A program made the translations under genes and the position numbers. 64,000 nt of DNA from an archaeon. GTDB taxonomy: Archaea; Asgardarchaeota; Thorarchaeia; Thorarchaeales; Thorarchaeaceae. Position 1 is the stretch's first letter. Every line of letters begins with the position of its first letter. The notes under the pieces were generated by a model. The model had not been told where the DNA came from. It searched no databases and saw only the letters and a list, made by a program, of their open reading frames with translations. The stretch covers positions 51,365-115,364 of the forward strand of contig JAJRWI010000079.1 of assembly GCA_024276825.1 (NCBI GenBank), in the 5' to 3' direction. Shown in pieces: positions 17,757 to 27,110 of this stretch.

Positions 17757-18155
17757 CTAGAAACTCTTGAAAACCTTTGCAATTGCAGGTCCCTTAACAT
17801 GCATGCGAAACTCATTGAGACCTTCAGGGACTATATGAACAGGAAACCCTCGCTCTACAAGACGTGATTTGACCTCAAAGATTATCTCATTTGCTAGTTC
17901 GGGTGGTGCCTTGCTCTCTGCAATATGAGCAAAGGAGTGAAGAACAATGTTCTCACAACCAGTCTTTTTTGACATCCATCTGATGTTCTTGACCATCTTT
18001 CTGAGGACGGCGATCTTGTCATCAACATCCTTTTCTTCTGCCTGAATCCAGACAAGGAGAGTTTCGCCAAAGGGCACGCCCTCGGATTCAGGAGCCGAAT
18101 GCGGCCGATACCAGAACTCTTCAAGATGAAACATTAGGATCTTCAACTTAATCAC
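17757..18155 (-). CDS. free-standing archaeal threonyl-tRNA synthetase editing domain
   Basis: 132 residues matching the N-terminal editing domain of archaeal ThrRS, a D-aminoacyl-tRNA-deacylase fold that removes serine from tRNA-Thr. Features are KILMFHLEEFWY at the start, IVLHSFAHIAESKAPPELA in the middle and GFPVHIVP..EFRMHVKGPAIAKVF at the end. No catalytic or anticodon domains follow. Stand-alone editing paralogues exist in some archaea, where they work in trans. It ends 43 bases before the helicase start and follows the acyltransferase by six bases. Confidence 0.75.
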   Translation of the reverse strand: MIKLKILMFHLEEFWYRPHSAPESEGVPFGETLLVWIQAEEKDVDDKIAVLRKMVKNIRWMSKKTGCENIVLHSFAHIAESKAPPELANEIIFEVKSRLVERGFPVHIVPEGLNEFRMHVKGPAIAKVFKSF

Positions 18156-18161
18156 TATCTC

Positions 18162-19046
18162 CTACAGGTGCTCGCCTTCTGTTGGCGTTTCGGACTCGTT
18201 GGCCTCATTCATGTGAACTCGCGATCCTTCAATCACAGGACGCTTCAGGACACCACTGATGTCAATCTCCGCTTCAATGTCCTTTCGTGGAATCGCCTTG
18301 CCATGAACCCATATGTGATTATCAGGAATCTTCTTGTCCTTGGGCACTACAGTGTTCGCTCCAATGATGACATTGTTGCCAATATCAGCACCAGGGAGAA
18401 TTACTGCATTTGCTCCGATAGTGACATTATTGCCAAGCTTGACTGTCTTCAGATAAAGGCGAGTGCCCTCATATACATGACCACTCAGAATTGCATCATA
18501 GCCAAAAAAGCAGTTGTTGCCAATAATTGTGCGCTCGGGGTTGAACAGCCGACCATTACCCACGATTGTGTTCTTTCCAATCTTGGCACCAAAGAGGGTG
18601 TGTCTTGGTTTGGTGTCAAAGAATATTGTAAAGAAGCCTGCAAAGTACGGAAACAGAATATAATATACTTCGAAAAATTCATACAACAACCACTTCTCGG
18701 TTTCTGCCTCATAATACCCATCTTCTAAGAAGGGGATGCCTCGCCTTGAGAGCTTAAACATCATCACAAGAAAGCCAAGAAAGACCCCATAGCAGATCAA
18801 ACCGATTGGGACAAAAAATACGATGAACCAAAAGTAGTCTGCAACAAATGGGGGAAGTAAGGGACCAAATGTGATCAGGAACCAGTCCTTTATTGCTGTG
18901 AACGGCCAGCCAAATGCAGTTATGAAGGCTTCAAAATTCTGCAGGCAGAAAGCAAACAGGAAAATTGCAGGAAGAGCTGAAATGGTCAGACTCACCAGTA
19001 TTGAGAGTACCATGTAGATACTATATGCGATTGTACGAATCTTCAA
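18162..19046 (-). CDS. membrane protein with hexapeptide-repeat (LbH) domain
   Basis: About three membrane helices in residues 5-105 (SIYMVLSILVSLTISALPAIF; DYFWFIVFFVPIGLICYGV) precede a left-handed beta-helix at about 150-260: GAKIGKNTIVGNGRLF, TIIGNNCFFGYDAI, KLGNNVTIGANAVILPGADI, GNNVIIGANTVVPKD. The arrangement resembles the C-terminal membrane-LbH unit attached to some non-ribosomal-peptide-synthetase proteins. It is likely to be a membrane-bound acyltransferase, and the nearby ACP is a possible donor. Confidence 0.72.
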   Translation of the reverse strand: MKIRTIAYSIYMVLSILVSLTISALPAIFLFAFCLQNFEAFITAFGWPFTAIKDWFLITFGPLLPPFVADYFWFIVFFVPIGLICYGVFLGFLVMMFKLSRRGIPFLEDGYYEAETEKWLLYEFFEVYYILFPYFAGFFTIFFDTKPRHTLFGAKIGKNTIVGNGRLFNPERTIIGNNCFFGYDAILSGHVYEGTRLYLKTVKLGNNVTIGANAVILPGADIGNNVIIGANTVVPKDKKIPDNHIWVHGKAIPRKDIEAEIDISGVLKRPVIEGSRVHMNEANESETPTEGEHL

Positions 19047-19166
19047 AGGGGCATCTCCTTGAAATTCTTACAGAACATCCTCCAATTTGAAAGTTGCTCC
19101 TTGTTCAGAAATAATTATAGAGGCATCATTGTTGTGATGGTCAGTGTCTAGATGACGGTGATAATA

Positions 19167-20396
19167 ATGAAATCAGATCTGATTGTTGTTGGAACAGGTC
19201 CCGCAGGTCTCATGACAGCTGAGCGCGCCTCGGAGCGAGGGTTGAGGACTCTGGTCTTGGAAAAGAGAGAAAGAGTCACAGACTCATTAATGGGAGAATT
19301 GGTGACCGATAAGGCGCTCAAATTCCTTCGAATAAAGCCAACTTCAGAATTTGTGGGAAACAAGTTCTCATCAATTGTGGGAGAGAGCCTTGATACTGGA
19401 AACAAGATCGTAGTGGACAAGACACAATTGGGCAACTCCTACCTGCTGGATGAGGACCTGTGCCAGGAACTCATGCGCAACAGGGCTGAATCACATGGTG
19501 CTGAGTTCAGATACAAAGCCAGAGTCAACTCTGTGATTAAAGATGGAAATGCTATTGTTGGAGTTCGATACAATCAGTCTGAGGAGGAATTTGCAGGACT
19601 CACTGTTGGAGCAGATGGATCATATAGCAGGGTCTCTGAAACCGCAGGTTTCACTCATCCAAAGTGGCTCCTGAGCTATGGATATCGATGGAAGTTGACA
19701 GGGTGTAAAGGCGTTGACCCAGAGGTTGCATACTTCTATGTTGGACGTGATGTTGGACTCGGCTATCTCTGGTTATATCCCAGAAGCGAAACCGAAGTGA
19801 ATCTCGGAATAGGCCGTGTTCCCTCTTCTAGGACTAACTGGTACAGACTTCCCCCAATGATGGAAGTATTGAAAAAGTACAAGAACCGATTCCCTGAAAC
19901 CCGTGATGCAAAGATTGCTTCGGTAAATGGAGGCGTAGTGCCTTGTGCTGGGATTATCCCGCGCTTCACAGACGCAGGTGTTGCACTCTGCGGCAATTCA
20001 GCAGGGCAGGTTTCCTCAATTGTTGGTGGGGGAGTCACAACTTGTTTTCATGCAGGAATTATGCTTGCAAAGCATGCCCAGAGAGCAGTGGAGGAGAATG
20101 ACTTTAGTCGGAAGAGTATCTTTCAATATGAGAAGGAGTACCGAAAGACAAAGATTGCAAATAACATTATGCAGACAGGAAAGGGCATGTGGGCAATCTC
20201 AAAGTATTCTATGTTCAATGATCCAATTGATGCTGCTGAAATCGTGCTCGAGAATCTTGACGCAAGAACATTGAATGCTGCAATTCAGGGCCATTTGAGT
20301 TTCAATGACGTAATGAACCTCTTCACAAAATTCCTACCCATGGTCATGACAATTGGCAAGGGATACATAAAGAGTCTGGCCGTGAGCGGGCCTTGA
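19167..20396 (+). CDS. geranylgeranyl reductase family FAD-dependent oxidoreductase
   Basis: FAD-binding motif VVGTGPAGLMTAERASERG at the N-terminus, the family's substrate-domain pattern LGYLWLYPRS..EVNLGIG, and the second FAD motif ALCGNSAGQVSSIVGGGVTT..HAG. The family saturates isoprenoid chains of archaeal ether lipids or quinone side chains; which of these cannot be fixed. I place the start at ATG 19167, preceded by GGTGAT five bases away, rather than the ATG at 19152. Confidence 0.85.
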   Translation: MKSDLIVVGTGPAGLMTAERASERGLRTLVLEKRERVTDSLMGELVTDKALKFLRIKPTSEFVGNKFSSIVGESLDTGNKIVVDKTQLGNSYLLDEDLCQELMRNRAESHGAEFRYKARVNSVIKDGNAIVGVRYNQSEEEFAGLTVGADGSYSRVSETAGFTHPKWLLSYGYRWKLTGCKGVDPEVAYFYVGRDVGLGYLWLYPRSETEVNLGIGRVPSSRTNWYRLPPMMEVLKKYKNRFPETRDAKIASVNGGVVPCAGIIPRFTDAGVALCGNSAGQVSSIVGGGVTTCFHAGIMLAKHAQRAVEENDFSRKSIFQYEKEYRKTKIANNIMQTGKGMWAISKYSMFNDPIDAAEIVLENLDARTLNAAIQGHLSFNDVMNLFTKFLPMVMTIGKGYIKSLAVSGP

Positions 20397-20548
20397 TAAG
20401 AAATGTTTGATTCGGAAGGAGTTCAAAAGAATAATTAGGGGGGACATCCTTGGGGAGGGTCACCCCCTCTCCAGGTTTCATACATGCTTGACGAGGATTC
20501 ACACAATCGCAGGAATTATAATCCGCAAATGTATTTAAAGAAGTGTCG

Positions 20549-20574
20549 TTTGTAAACAGAAATAAAGTTACAAA
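20549..20574. promoter_or_regulatory. inverted repeat upstream of the three-regulator operon
   Basis: TTTGTAA and TTACAAA arms (7 bp each, perfect) separated by 12 bases, downstream of a TATA-like TATTTAAAG at about 20532. It is a candidate operator for one of the winged-helix proteins that follow. The rest of 20397-20622 shows a GC-rich stretch near 20440-20480 and no gene. Confidence 0.4.
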
Positions 20575-20622
20575 TGATAATAATGAAATATACATTTTTA
20601 ATATGCAGAAATCGTGAGAATT

Positions 20623-21612
20623 ATGACCTCGAATCTAGAATCCATAATTCATAACCTGAAAAGGCTTGGATTGCAGATCGATAATGGACGTGAACCAAGG
20701 TCCTTTGCACTTCTTCGTGCAATTCTGAAAAGGAGTAGCAATGGAAGGACAATGTTAACATTCAATCAGATTTACAAGGCATTTTTAGCAGAAATACCAA
20801 GCAAGAAGTTTTCGAAACCCTGGGTCCATAAACTCCTTCAGGAGTTGATTGATCAGGGCTTTGTTACTATTGAGAATCCAAATGCATACAGAAAGAACTA
20901 TCTGGTCAATGTCAATACAATAATGACTGCTCTTGGGGAGTTGAGAGAGAAGGCCATTGATAAGGTCGAGCAAGAGTTCAAAAGGCTTGAAGAGGAGTAC
21001 AGGGCTCTAAAATCGATTGATGTGGAGCACACCGCGAAAGAACTTGTAAGGGCCCTTGGGGGCGGAGAACAGCAGTTAATTTCGGGTTCGATAAGGGGGG
21101 CTAAAGAGTTGCACAGGATAGTGGCAGCCACTATCTATTCAAAGGCACGCAAGGGGGATGTGATTAGAGCATCCATGTTAAGAATGACACCATTTGGTTC
21201 TGGAGTTTATGAGAGAACAAATAGAATTTTTGAACTTGTGGAGTCAGGGGTTGTAGTCAAATACCTTCTGAATTTGAAAATTATCAGAGAGGACATGCTG
21301 CAGATTGATTCAATGCGAAAACAGTTGGATGACACATTTGCCAAGACTCAAGAATATGTACGACATATGCCAAATTTTGATGTGAGATTCTTTTCAGAGG
21401 AGGAATTCAATTTTGAATTCATTAGTCTCAACATGTCGTTTATTGTGTTCGTACTCTCACAAAGCCCTGTTCTCGGTGCATGGATGATATATGATTTCAA
21501 TGTGGACCTGATCAATAACGCGATCAGGTCATTTGATGAAATATGGGAGAGTGCAATATCAATAACTGACATCGAACTGCAAGAAGTCCTAGCAGAGAAA
21601 GGAGCATCATGA
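20623..21612 (+). CDS. winged-helix regulator, tandem paralogue 1
   Basis: An N-terminal winged helix (FSKPWVHKLLQELIDQGFVTIE) is followed by a coiled-coil (IDKVEQEFKRLEEEYRALK) and an alpha/beta C-terminal domain containing TIYSKARKGDVIRASML and ending with NNAIRSFDEIWESAI. The same layout recurs in the next two genes. It recalls TrmB-type or phospholipase-D-like-domain regulators that sense a small molecule, but no catalytic HxK motif is seen. ATG at 20623; a GTG lies three codons earlier. Confidence 0.68.
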   Translation: MTSNLESIIHNLKRLGLQIDNGREPRSFALLRAILKRSSNGRTMLTFNQIYKAFLAEIPSKKFSKPWVHKLLQELIDQGFVTIENPNAYRKNYLVNVNTIMTALGELREKAIDKVEQEFKRLEEEYRALKSIDVEHTAKELVRALGGGEQQLISGSIRGAKELHRIVAATIYSKARKGDVIRASMLRMTPFGSGVYERTNRIFELVESGVVVKYLLNLKIIREDMLQIDSMRKQLDDTFAKTQEYVRHMPNFDVRFFSEEEFNFEFISLNMSFIVFVLSQSPVLGAWMIYDFNVDLINNAIRSFDEIWESAISITDIELQEVLAEKGAS

Positions 21613-22511
21613 GATTGACTGATGTGAAAGAGAAAAAGGCGCTTGAACTGATTGGAATAGCCAATGACCGTCGGACTCAGGTATTGAGAGCCATATCTAA
21701 TAGAGTAATTGAATATGGTTCTCCAGTAGGAATCAATGAGATCTCAGATGAGCTTCAGAGTACCATTGGTGAAAGGATAGCGAATCCATTAATCTATAGA
21801 TATCTAAGATCTTTAGAGGAAGACAATCTCATTATTAAAACACAGATTAGGCCTGCAAAATACTGGATTAATCTTGAGGGACTGATCCTAGCGGTGGAAC
21901 ATCTATATCACAAGAAACTGAGAGAATTACAATCAAGAGTCGAAGAGATTAAAGAGTTGAAGGCTAAAATATCGAGAATTGATGTTTCAAGGATAGCCGA
22001 TAAAATAATCTCAAAGACTATTAACAAGGCAATGGTAAGAAAGCCCATGTCAATTATAGGCGCCGAGAGAATTCTAAATCTAATATCTAGAGAAATCTAC
22101 AGTTGTGCAAAAAAGGGCGACATTGTGAGAATATGTATGGATTGGGTGGATGTGCCTATCGAGGTAGAGCTTCAGCATTACCAAATGGTGATAGAGGCGC
22201 TCAAACGAGGAGCTGAGGTGAGGGCATTAAGCACAATAAAATGGCCAGCAAATGATGAACCAAATGAGATGAGGAAACAAGACTATCGCAGGCTCAAAAG
22301 AAGGTATAAAGTGAGTTATCGCTATTTATCAAAACAACTTCACAGTTATCAGTTTGTTGCAAAGAATAACGAGAGCTTTGTGATCATATTAGCAAACAGA
22401 CCACATTCTGCAGTATGGATACCAGAAGGACAACGATTTCCAATTGTGAATGATGCCATTAATGTTTTTGATGAAGATTGGGAAAGAGCAATTGATATGC
22501 TAAGGGTCTAG
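21609..22511 (+). CDS. winged-helix regulator, tandem paralogue 2
   Basis: 300 residues with winged helix (ANPLIYRYLRSLEEDNLIIKT), coiled coil (LRELQSRVEEIKELKAKI) and C-terminal domain (EIYSCAKKGDIVRICMDW, ending VNDAINVFDEDWERAI). The ATG overlaps the previous stop (ATGA at 21609-21612), so the two are translationally coupled. Similarity in domain order and in the GD(V/I)(I/V)R and FDxxWExA motifs shows duplication. Confidence 0.68.
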   Translation: MRLTDVKEKKALELIGIANDRRTQVLRAISNRVIEYGSPVGINEISDELQSTIGERIANPLIYRYLRSLEEDNLIIKTQIRPAKYWINLEGLILAVEHLYHKKLRELQSRVEEIKELKAKISRIDVSRIADKIISKTINKAMVRKPMSIIGAERILNLISREIYSCAKKGDIVRICMDWVDVPIEVELQHYQMVIEALKRGAEVRALSTIKWPANDEPNEMRKQDYRRLKRRYKVSYRYLSKQLHSYQFVAKNNESFVIILANRPHSAVWIPEGQRFPIVNDAINVFDEDWERAIDMLRV

Positions 22512-22522
22512 GAGTGATAGTA

Positions 22523-23455
22523 TTGAGTGATGTTGAGAATCAGATAGCCGATCTGGGACTTGATTTCAACTCAACCGACTTCTTATTGCTTGGGATAGTA
22601 ATTCAGCTAAGTAGTGAGAGTGATGAAGTTATATTTAGAAACATCAAGCAGGCCGTTGAAAGACAACAGGGAATCAATATGTCTAGGGTCTGGATATACA
22701 AGGTCTTGAAGAAACTGGAGAGGGAGGGATTCATTGAGATAATTGAGTTTCCGTCACCCACAAAATATCGTAGTGACTATTATATTATCATTGATGCCCT
22801 GCAAGAGAGAAAGAAACGGATCATCGAGAAGCTGTCACAGGAGGAGCAGGCTATTGAGAAGACCATTTCCCTTCTAAAGACCGTAACGCCAAGCATAATT
22901 GGATTTCATTTTTATGGCATGCTAGCAAGAAAGTCGATTGAGGGGCATCCGACCATAGTCTTTGGCTATGACAACACAATGCATCTTATCAGAAACAGAA
23001 TTATGACACAGGCAAAGCCTGGTGATGTGATTCGAATATTCAAGCCTCTTGAAAAGAATCCCTCAGACAAATACAAGCACGACTTGATCAGGGATCATGC
23101 ATACTATGCACTTGACAATGATGTCAGAATGAAGATACTGATTCATCTTCGCAGTGATCAAATCAAAGACTTGCTGAATAGCCAGTTATTTACCAACAAA
23201 TCCAGATTGTCTCATAAGAGATATAGAAATGTTGAGTTCAGGTTTATAGTGGAGTGTCCCCCCACCTATATGATGGTATCACTAAATGATAGTCTGATGA
23301 TCATGTTTCTTAATAGGTCAAGTCAACATAATTTTGCTGCATTGATATCAAGCGAAAAGAACAGATTTCTAGTGAATGACGCAATTAGGGTGTTTGATAA
23401 TTATTGGGAACAGGCCCATAATGCAAAGACGTTTGTTGACATGTACTCAGGATAA
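22523..23455 (+). CDS. winged-helix regulator, tandem paralogue 3
   Basis: Winged helix (MSRVWIYKVLKKLEREGFIEII), coiled coil (KKRIIEKLSQEEQAIEKTI) and C-terminal sensor-like domain (IMTQAKPGDVIRIFKPL, ending VNDAIRVFDNYWEQA). I choose the TTG at 22523, which has GGAGTGAT five bases upstream, over the GTG at 22514. Third member of the tandem set; all three are probably co-transcribed. Confidence 0.68.
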   Translation: MSDVENQIADLGLDFNSTDFLLLGIVIQLSSESDEVIFRNIKQAVERQQGINMSRVWIYKVLKKLEREGFIEIIEFPSPTKYRSDYYIIIDALQERKKRIIEKLSQEEQAIEKTISLLKTVTPSIIGFHFYGMLARKSIEGHPTIVFGYDNTMHLIRNRIMTQAKPGDVIRIFKPLEKNPSDKYKHDLIRDHAYYALDNDVRMKILIHLRSDQIKDLLNSQLFTNKSRLSHKRYRNVEFRFIVECPPTYMMVSLNDSLMIMFLNRSSQHNFAALISSEKNRFLVNDAIRVFDNYWEQAHNAKTFVDMYSG

Positions 23456-23466
23456 TCAGAGAATAA

Positions 23467-24543
23467 CTACTCGGCATCATTACAACTCGAAAGCCATTCG
23501 GTGGAGTTAGATAGTCTTAGAAAGATGTCATTACAGACATCTTGAAATTCTGAATAGGAGCCATATTCACCACCAGCAGCATATGGGTGTCCACCACCAT
23601 TAAACAGATGTGCAGCCTTGTTGCATAGTACTTTGTCAGAACCACGTCTAAACCCAAGCAGACCACCTTGACTAACTGTTATCAGTAAATCGGCAATCTT
23701 CATCGAGCGTCCGTCGCTATTCAGATTGTCAAGATTCGCCATAAAGTTGCCAAAGTCCGTTGTAGTCACTCCCTGAGGCAATTGAATGACCCTTACAAGA
23801 CACCCATGAATCATCTGATCACAATATGTATCTAGGGCCTTCTTCATCTTACGCAGGCGCTCTTTACGATAGTTTTTAACTTGCATATTCAAGAGATTAT
23901 CCTTGAATTGCTGGGTCTGCTCATCCCAGACATTTGCGGGACCCCCATCCGCTAGATCGGTGAGAATTTTCATCAAAGCTTCAGTCATATCCTGCTTTGA
24001 GCTGATTGCATTGAATCTTGTCACCGTCAGGGCGTCTGAAATAGCATTTGCTGACTCTATCTCACGCACATTAAAGTCGGTATCGTGAGCAATCTTAGCA
24101 ATCTCTTCGCTGACTGAGTCTCGTGGCATCAATGTCTTGAATGCAATCTCTGCGGCACAATAATCGTGATTAACTCTGAGAATGGGCTTATTGGGCAGAC
24201 TAAGAATTGATTGAATTGATTTCATTGACCACTGATGATGATCAAGCCATACGACTTTACACCCCTGTGATATTGCTCTTCTTAGGGCCTCGGTGATAAG
24301 GTCCAAGAGGGATTCGTCCATTCCGAGATCTGTTATAATAACAAGCGTATTTTTCCGCATTGATACCTTCTTGAAGACCTTCTCGAAGGAGCCATAATCT
24401 GTCAGAATTACATCGAACTTCAGACCCTTTGCCCTTGCATATCGCCAGACAATTGCGGCTGCGCCAAGACCATCAACATCCTTCTCATGAGAGATTGAGA
24501 GAAGGGAGTCAATCCGTGTGTGTTTTTTTGCGCCTGAGCTCAT
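23467..24543 (-). CDS. DHH-family phosphoesterase
   Basis: 358 residues. The DHH domain has motif I HEKDVDGLGAA, motif II ITDLGMD, and motif III WLDHHQW; the C-terminal DHHA1 domain has GGGHPYAAGG. Family members are RecJ-like nucleases, oligoribonucleases (NrnA) or cyclic-dinucleotide phosphodiesterases. The small size and absence of an OB-fold favour the latter two over RecJ. Converges on the third regulator. Confidence 0.85.
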   Translation of the reverse strand: MSSGAKKHTRIDSLLSISHEKDVDGLGAAAIVWRYARAKGLKFDVILTDYGSFEKVFKKVSMRKNTLVIITDLGMDESLLDLITEALRRAISQGCKVVWLDHHQWSMKSIQSILSLPNKPILRVNHDYCAAEIAFKTLMPRDSVSEEIAKIAHDTDFNVREIESANAISDALTVTRFNAISSKQDMTEALMKILTDLADGGPANVWDEQTQQFKDNLLNMQVKNYRKERLRKMKKALDTYCDQMIHGCLVRVIQLPQGVTTTDFGNFMANLDNLNSDGRSMKIADLLITVSQGGLLGFRRGSDKVLCNKAAHLFNGGGHPYAAGGEYGSYSEFQDVCNDIFLRLSNSTEWLSSCNDAE

Positions 24544-24647
24544 CCGTTCCGCATCCTAAAGGTGCCCTGTCATTGAGATTGTTATAATTAATGATTGTGG
24601 AATGATATTCGAAAGTGTTTTGTGATAAATGACTACATTCAGAATCA

Positions 24648-26510
24648 ATGACAGACAGTGGGAAAGCCATTCAATTGATGAGTGGAAATGAGGCATTTGC
24701 AAGAGGAGCACTGGAAGCAGGAGTCAAATTCTGTGCATCCTATCCTGGCACGCCATCCACTGAGATCACTGCTACACTCATGCGATGGGCAGAAGTCCAT
24801 GGACTTCATGTTGAATGGAGCACAAACGAGAAAGTTGCACTCGAAGCATGTACTGGAGCTAGCTGGGCAGGAATACCAGCTTTGTGCCCGATGAAGTCGC
24901 TGGGCCTGAATGTCGCAGCAGACTTTCTATTGAATTTGAATCTCTCAGGAACAGGTGATGGAGGCCTGGTCATTGTTGTATGTGATGACCCAAGAGGACA
25001 CAGTTCAAGTAATGAGCAAGACTCTAGGTTCTATGCAAAAGCTGCAAGTTTGCCACTCTTCGAGCCAGCCACAAGTCAACAGGCAAAGGACATGGTTGGA
25101 CACGCCATTAAACTCTCCCAGAGATACAAGATCCCAGTAATCATCAGAAGCACCACTAGACTCAGTCATTCAAAGGCCCTCGTAAAACTGGGACCAATTA
25201 ATCAAGGCAAGTGGAAGGCAAGGAGTATCCCCAGTGATTTGTACAATGTCCCTGATCCGCATCTGCGACATCGGGACCTTCTCAACAAACTTGAGATGAT
25301 CAGAGAAGAGTTTGAGTCGGACCCATTTAATTCAATGGTTCGGAATGAAATCAATGATTTACTCATCATTTCCACAGGTATTGGACAGATGTATGTCCAA
25401 GAAGCACTGAGCATAGCTGGGCTTGAGGGAGTTGCCACTCTTGGCCTTGGAACCACATATCCCTTGCCGAAGGAGCTTGTAATGAAAGCGCTTTCCAAGG
25501 TTGACCATGTGCTCTTTGTGGAAGAGGTGGACCCGTTTGTCGAGGAGCAGGTAAGGGCCATTCTGGAAGGAATAAACCTTCGGATATACGGAAAGTTTGA
25601 TGGAACCATCCCAGCATACGGCGAGATAAACACCGATACCATACTCAATGCACTGATGAAGATGGGGAGAATATGGGTTACTGATGAGGGTGATGAAATA
25701 CGAGAGAGAGCGGCAAGACTCTTAATACCGCGGCCACTCACTTTCTGCCCTGGCTGCAGCCACAGGAATGTATACTGGGCTATTAGAAAGGTGCGACAGA
25801 GACTGGGTGGAAGACTGTCTGTTATCGGGGATATAGGTTGTTACTCATTGGGAGTTTTCTACGATCACGCGATGGACACCATGCAAGCAATGGGCTCAGG
25901 GATAGGTATTGCAGGCGGACTTGGCCAACTCTCCGAGTTTGGGTTTGAGGACAAGATAATTGCAGTAGCTGGAGACTCCACATTCTTTCATGCTTGCATT
26001 CCAGGGCTGATCAATGCCAAACACAAAGGGTCAGATGTCACTTTCATGATTCTGGACAATGGAACAACTGCAATGACTGGCTTTCAAGGGCATCCAGGTT
26101 CATGTTCTCAAAGCAACTTAATGACACAAGTTTCAATAGAAGGGATTGTCAAGGCAATTCAGCCAGATGAGCTTGTTAGGGCTGATTCTCAGGACATTCC
26201 CAGACTTGTGGATCTGATACACACAAACGTCAAAAAGAGAGGACTAAAGGTCCTAATTCTCGAGGGCGTGTGTGCACTTGAACGCAGGAGGGCGGGCCAT
26301 GTTATAGATTCACTACATCGTATCACAATTAATAGTGATAGTTGCATAGGAGAGAAGTGCAGGATATGCGCAAGTCAATTTGGGTGCCCGGCAATTGCAT
26401 GGAACAATGACACAAAGAAACCCTACATCATCGATCATCTCTGCACTCGATGTAGAGCATGCATTGGTGTTTGTCCCCAGTCTGCAATCATTGAGGAGAG
26501 ATTAGAATGA
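24648..26510 (+). CDS. iorA: indolepyruvate ferredoxin oxidoreductase, alpha subunit
   Basis: 620 residues, typical of IorA. An N-terminal pyruvate-oxidoreductase-like domain (GNEAFARGALEAGVKFCASYPGTPSTEI) and a ThDP-binding domain (CPGCSHRNVYWAI, GDIGCYSLG, AGDSTFFHACI) are followed by two C-terminal iron-sulfur clusters (CIGEKCRICASQFGCPA; CTRCRACIGVCPQSA). It converts aryl pyruvates, made by transamination of aromatic amino acids, to aryl-acetyl-CoA and reduces ferredoxin. Coupled to iorB by a four-base overlap. Confidence 0.92.
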   Translation: MTDSGKAIQLMSGNEAFARGALEAGVKFCASYPGTPSTEITATLMRWAEVHGLHVEWSTNEKVALEACTGASWAGIPALCPMKSLGLNVAADFLLNLNLSGTGDGGLVIVVCDDPRGHSSSNEQDSRFYAKAASLPLFEPATSQQAKDMVGHAIKLSQRYKIPVIIRSTTRLSHSKALVKLGPINQGKWKARSIPSDLYNVPDPHLRHRDLLNKLEMIREEFESDPFNSMVRNEINDLLIISTGIGQMYVQEALSIAGLEGVATLGLGTTYPLPKELVMKALSKVDHVLFVEEVDPFVEEQVRAILEGINLRIYGKFDGTIPAYGEINTDTILNALMKMGRIWVTDEGDEIRERAARLLIPRPLTFCPGCSHRNVYWAIRKVRQRLGGRLSVIGDIGCYSLGVFYDHAMDTMQAMGSGIGIAGGLGQLSEFGFEDKIIAVAGDSTFFHACIPGLINAKHKGSDVTFMILDNGTTAMTGFQGHPGSCSQSNLMTQVSIEGIVKAIQPDELVRADSQDIPRLVDLIHTNVKKRGLKVLILEGVCALERRRAGHVIDSLHRITINSDSCIGEKCRICASQFGCPAIAWNNDTKKPYIIDHLCTRCRACIGVCPQSAIIEERLE

Positions 26511-27100
26511 ATCAGCCATTTAATATTCTGATTGCAGGAGTTGGAGGCCAAGGAAGTCTTGTAGCTGGAAATGTCTTAGCTCAGGCTGCAGCAATCAGTG
26601 GACACAGGGTCATAATCGGCCAGATATTCGGCGCGTCTAGACGTGGAGGCAGTGTTTTCACACATATCAGAATATGGAGGAAAGATGTGGGCCCATTAAT
26701 TCCAAAGGAACAAGTTGACATAATTCTTGGACTTGAGCCACTAGAGACCTTACGTGCAGCCCATGAACTCGCAGGCAAGAAGACGCGGGTCATAATGAGC
26801 ACTACAGAAGTCCCAACTCTAGATACCCTGGCTGGAACACTTGAGTATCCCGCCACTAATGCCATTTTGGAAATCTTGGAGGAACTATGCGAATTGGTCA
26901 TTGCTGTGAATCCAACTGATACTCTTAAGAAACTGAGTGCCTCACAGGATCTCAACATTTACATGATAGGCGTTCTGAGTGCAACTCAAGATGTGCCATT
27001 TGAGGAGGGCTCTCTAGAACAGGGAATTTGCAAGGTAGTAGGCCAGCCAGATCGCAGTTTAAAAGTGTTCAATAAGGCGTTTGACAGATACTCTCAATAA
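26507..27100 (+). CDS. iorB: indolepyruvate ferredoxin oxidoreductase, beta subunit
   Basis: 197-residue gamma-type oxidoreductase domain: NILIAGVGGQGSLVAGNVLAQAA followed by RRGGSVFTHIRI and DIILGLEPLETLRA. It pairs with IorA. The ATG lies in the iorA stop (ATGA). Confidence 0.9.
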   Translation: MNQPFNILIAGVGGQGSLVAGNVLAQAAAISGHRVIIGQIFGASRRGGSVFTHIRIWRKDVGPLIPKEQVDIILGLEPLETLRAAHELAGKKTRVIMSTTEVPTLDTLAGTLEYPATNAILEILEELCELVIAVNPTDTLKKLSASQDLNIYMIGVLSATQDVPFEEGSLEQGICKVVGQPDRSLKVFNKAFDRYSQ

Positions 27101-27110
27101 TTGACTGGCT

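Noticed and set aside
20344..20595. Minus-strand frame of 83 codons behind the geranylgeranyl reductase gene
   Set aside because: Overlaps the end of the real gene and the GC-rich and promoter region; no family pattern.
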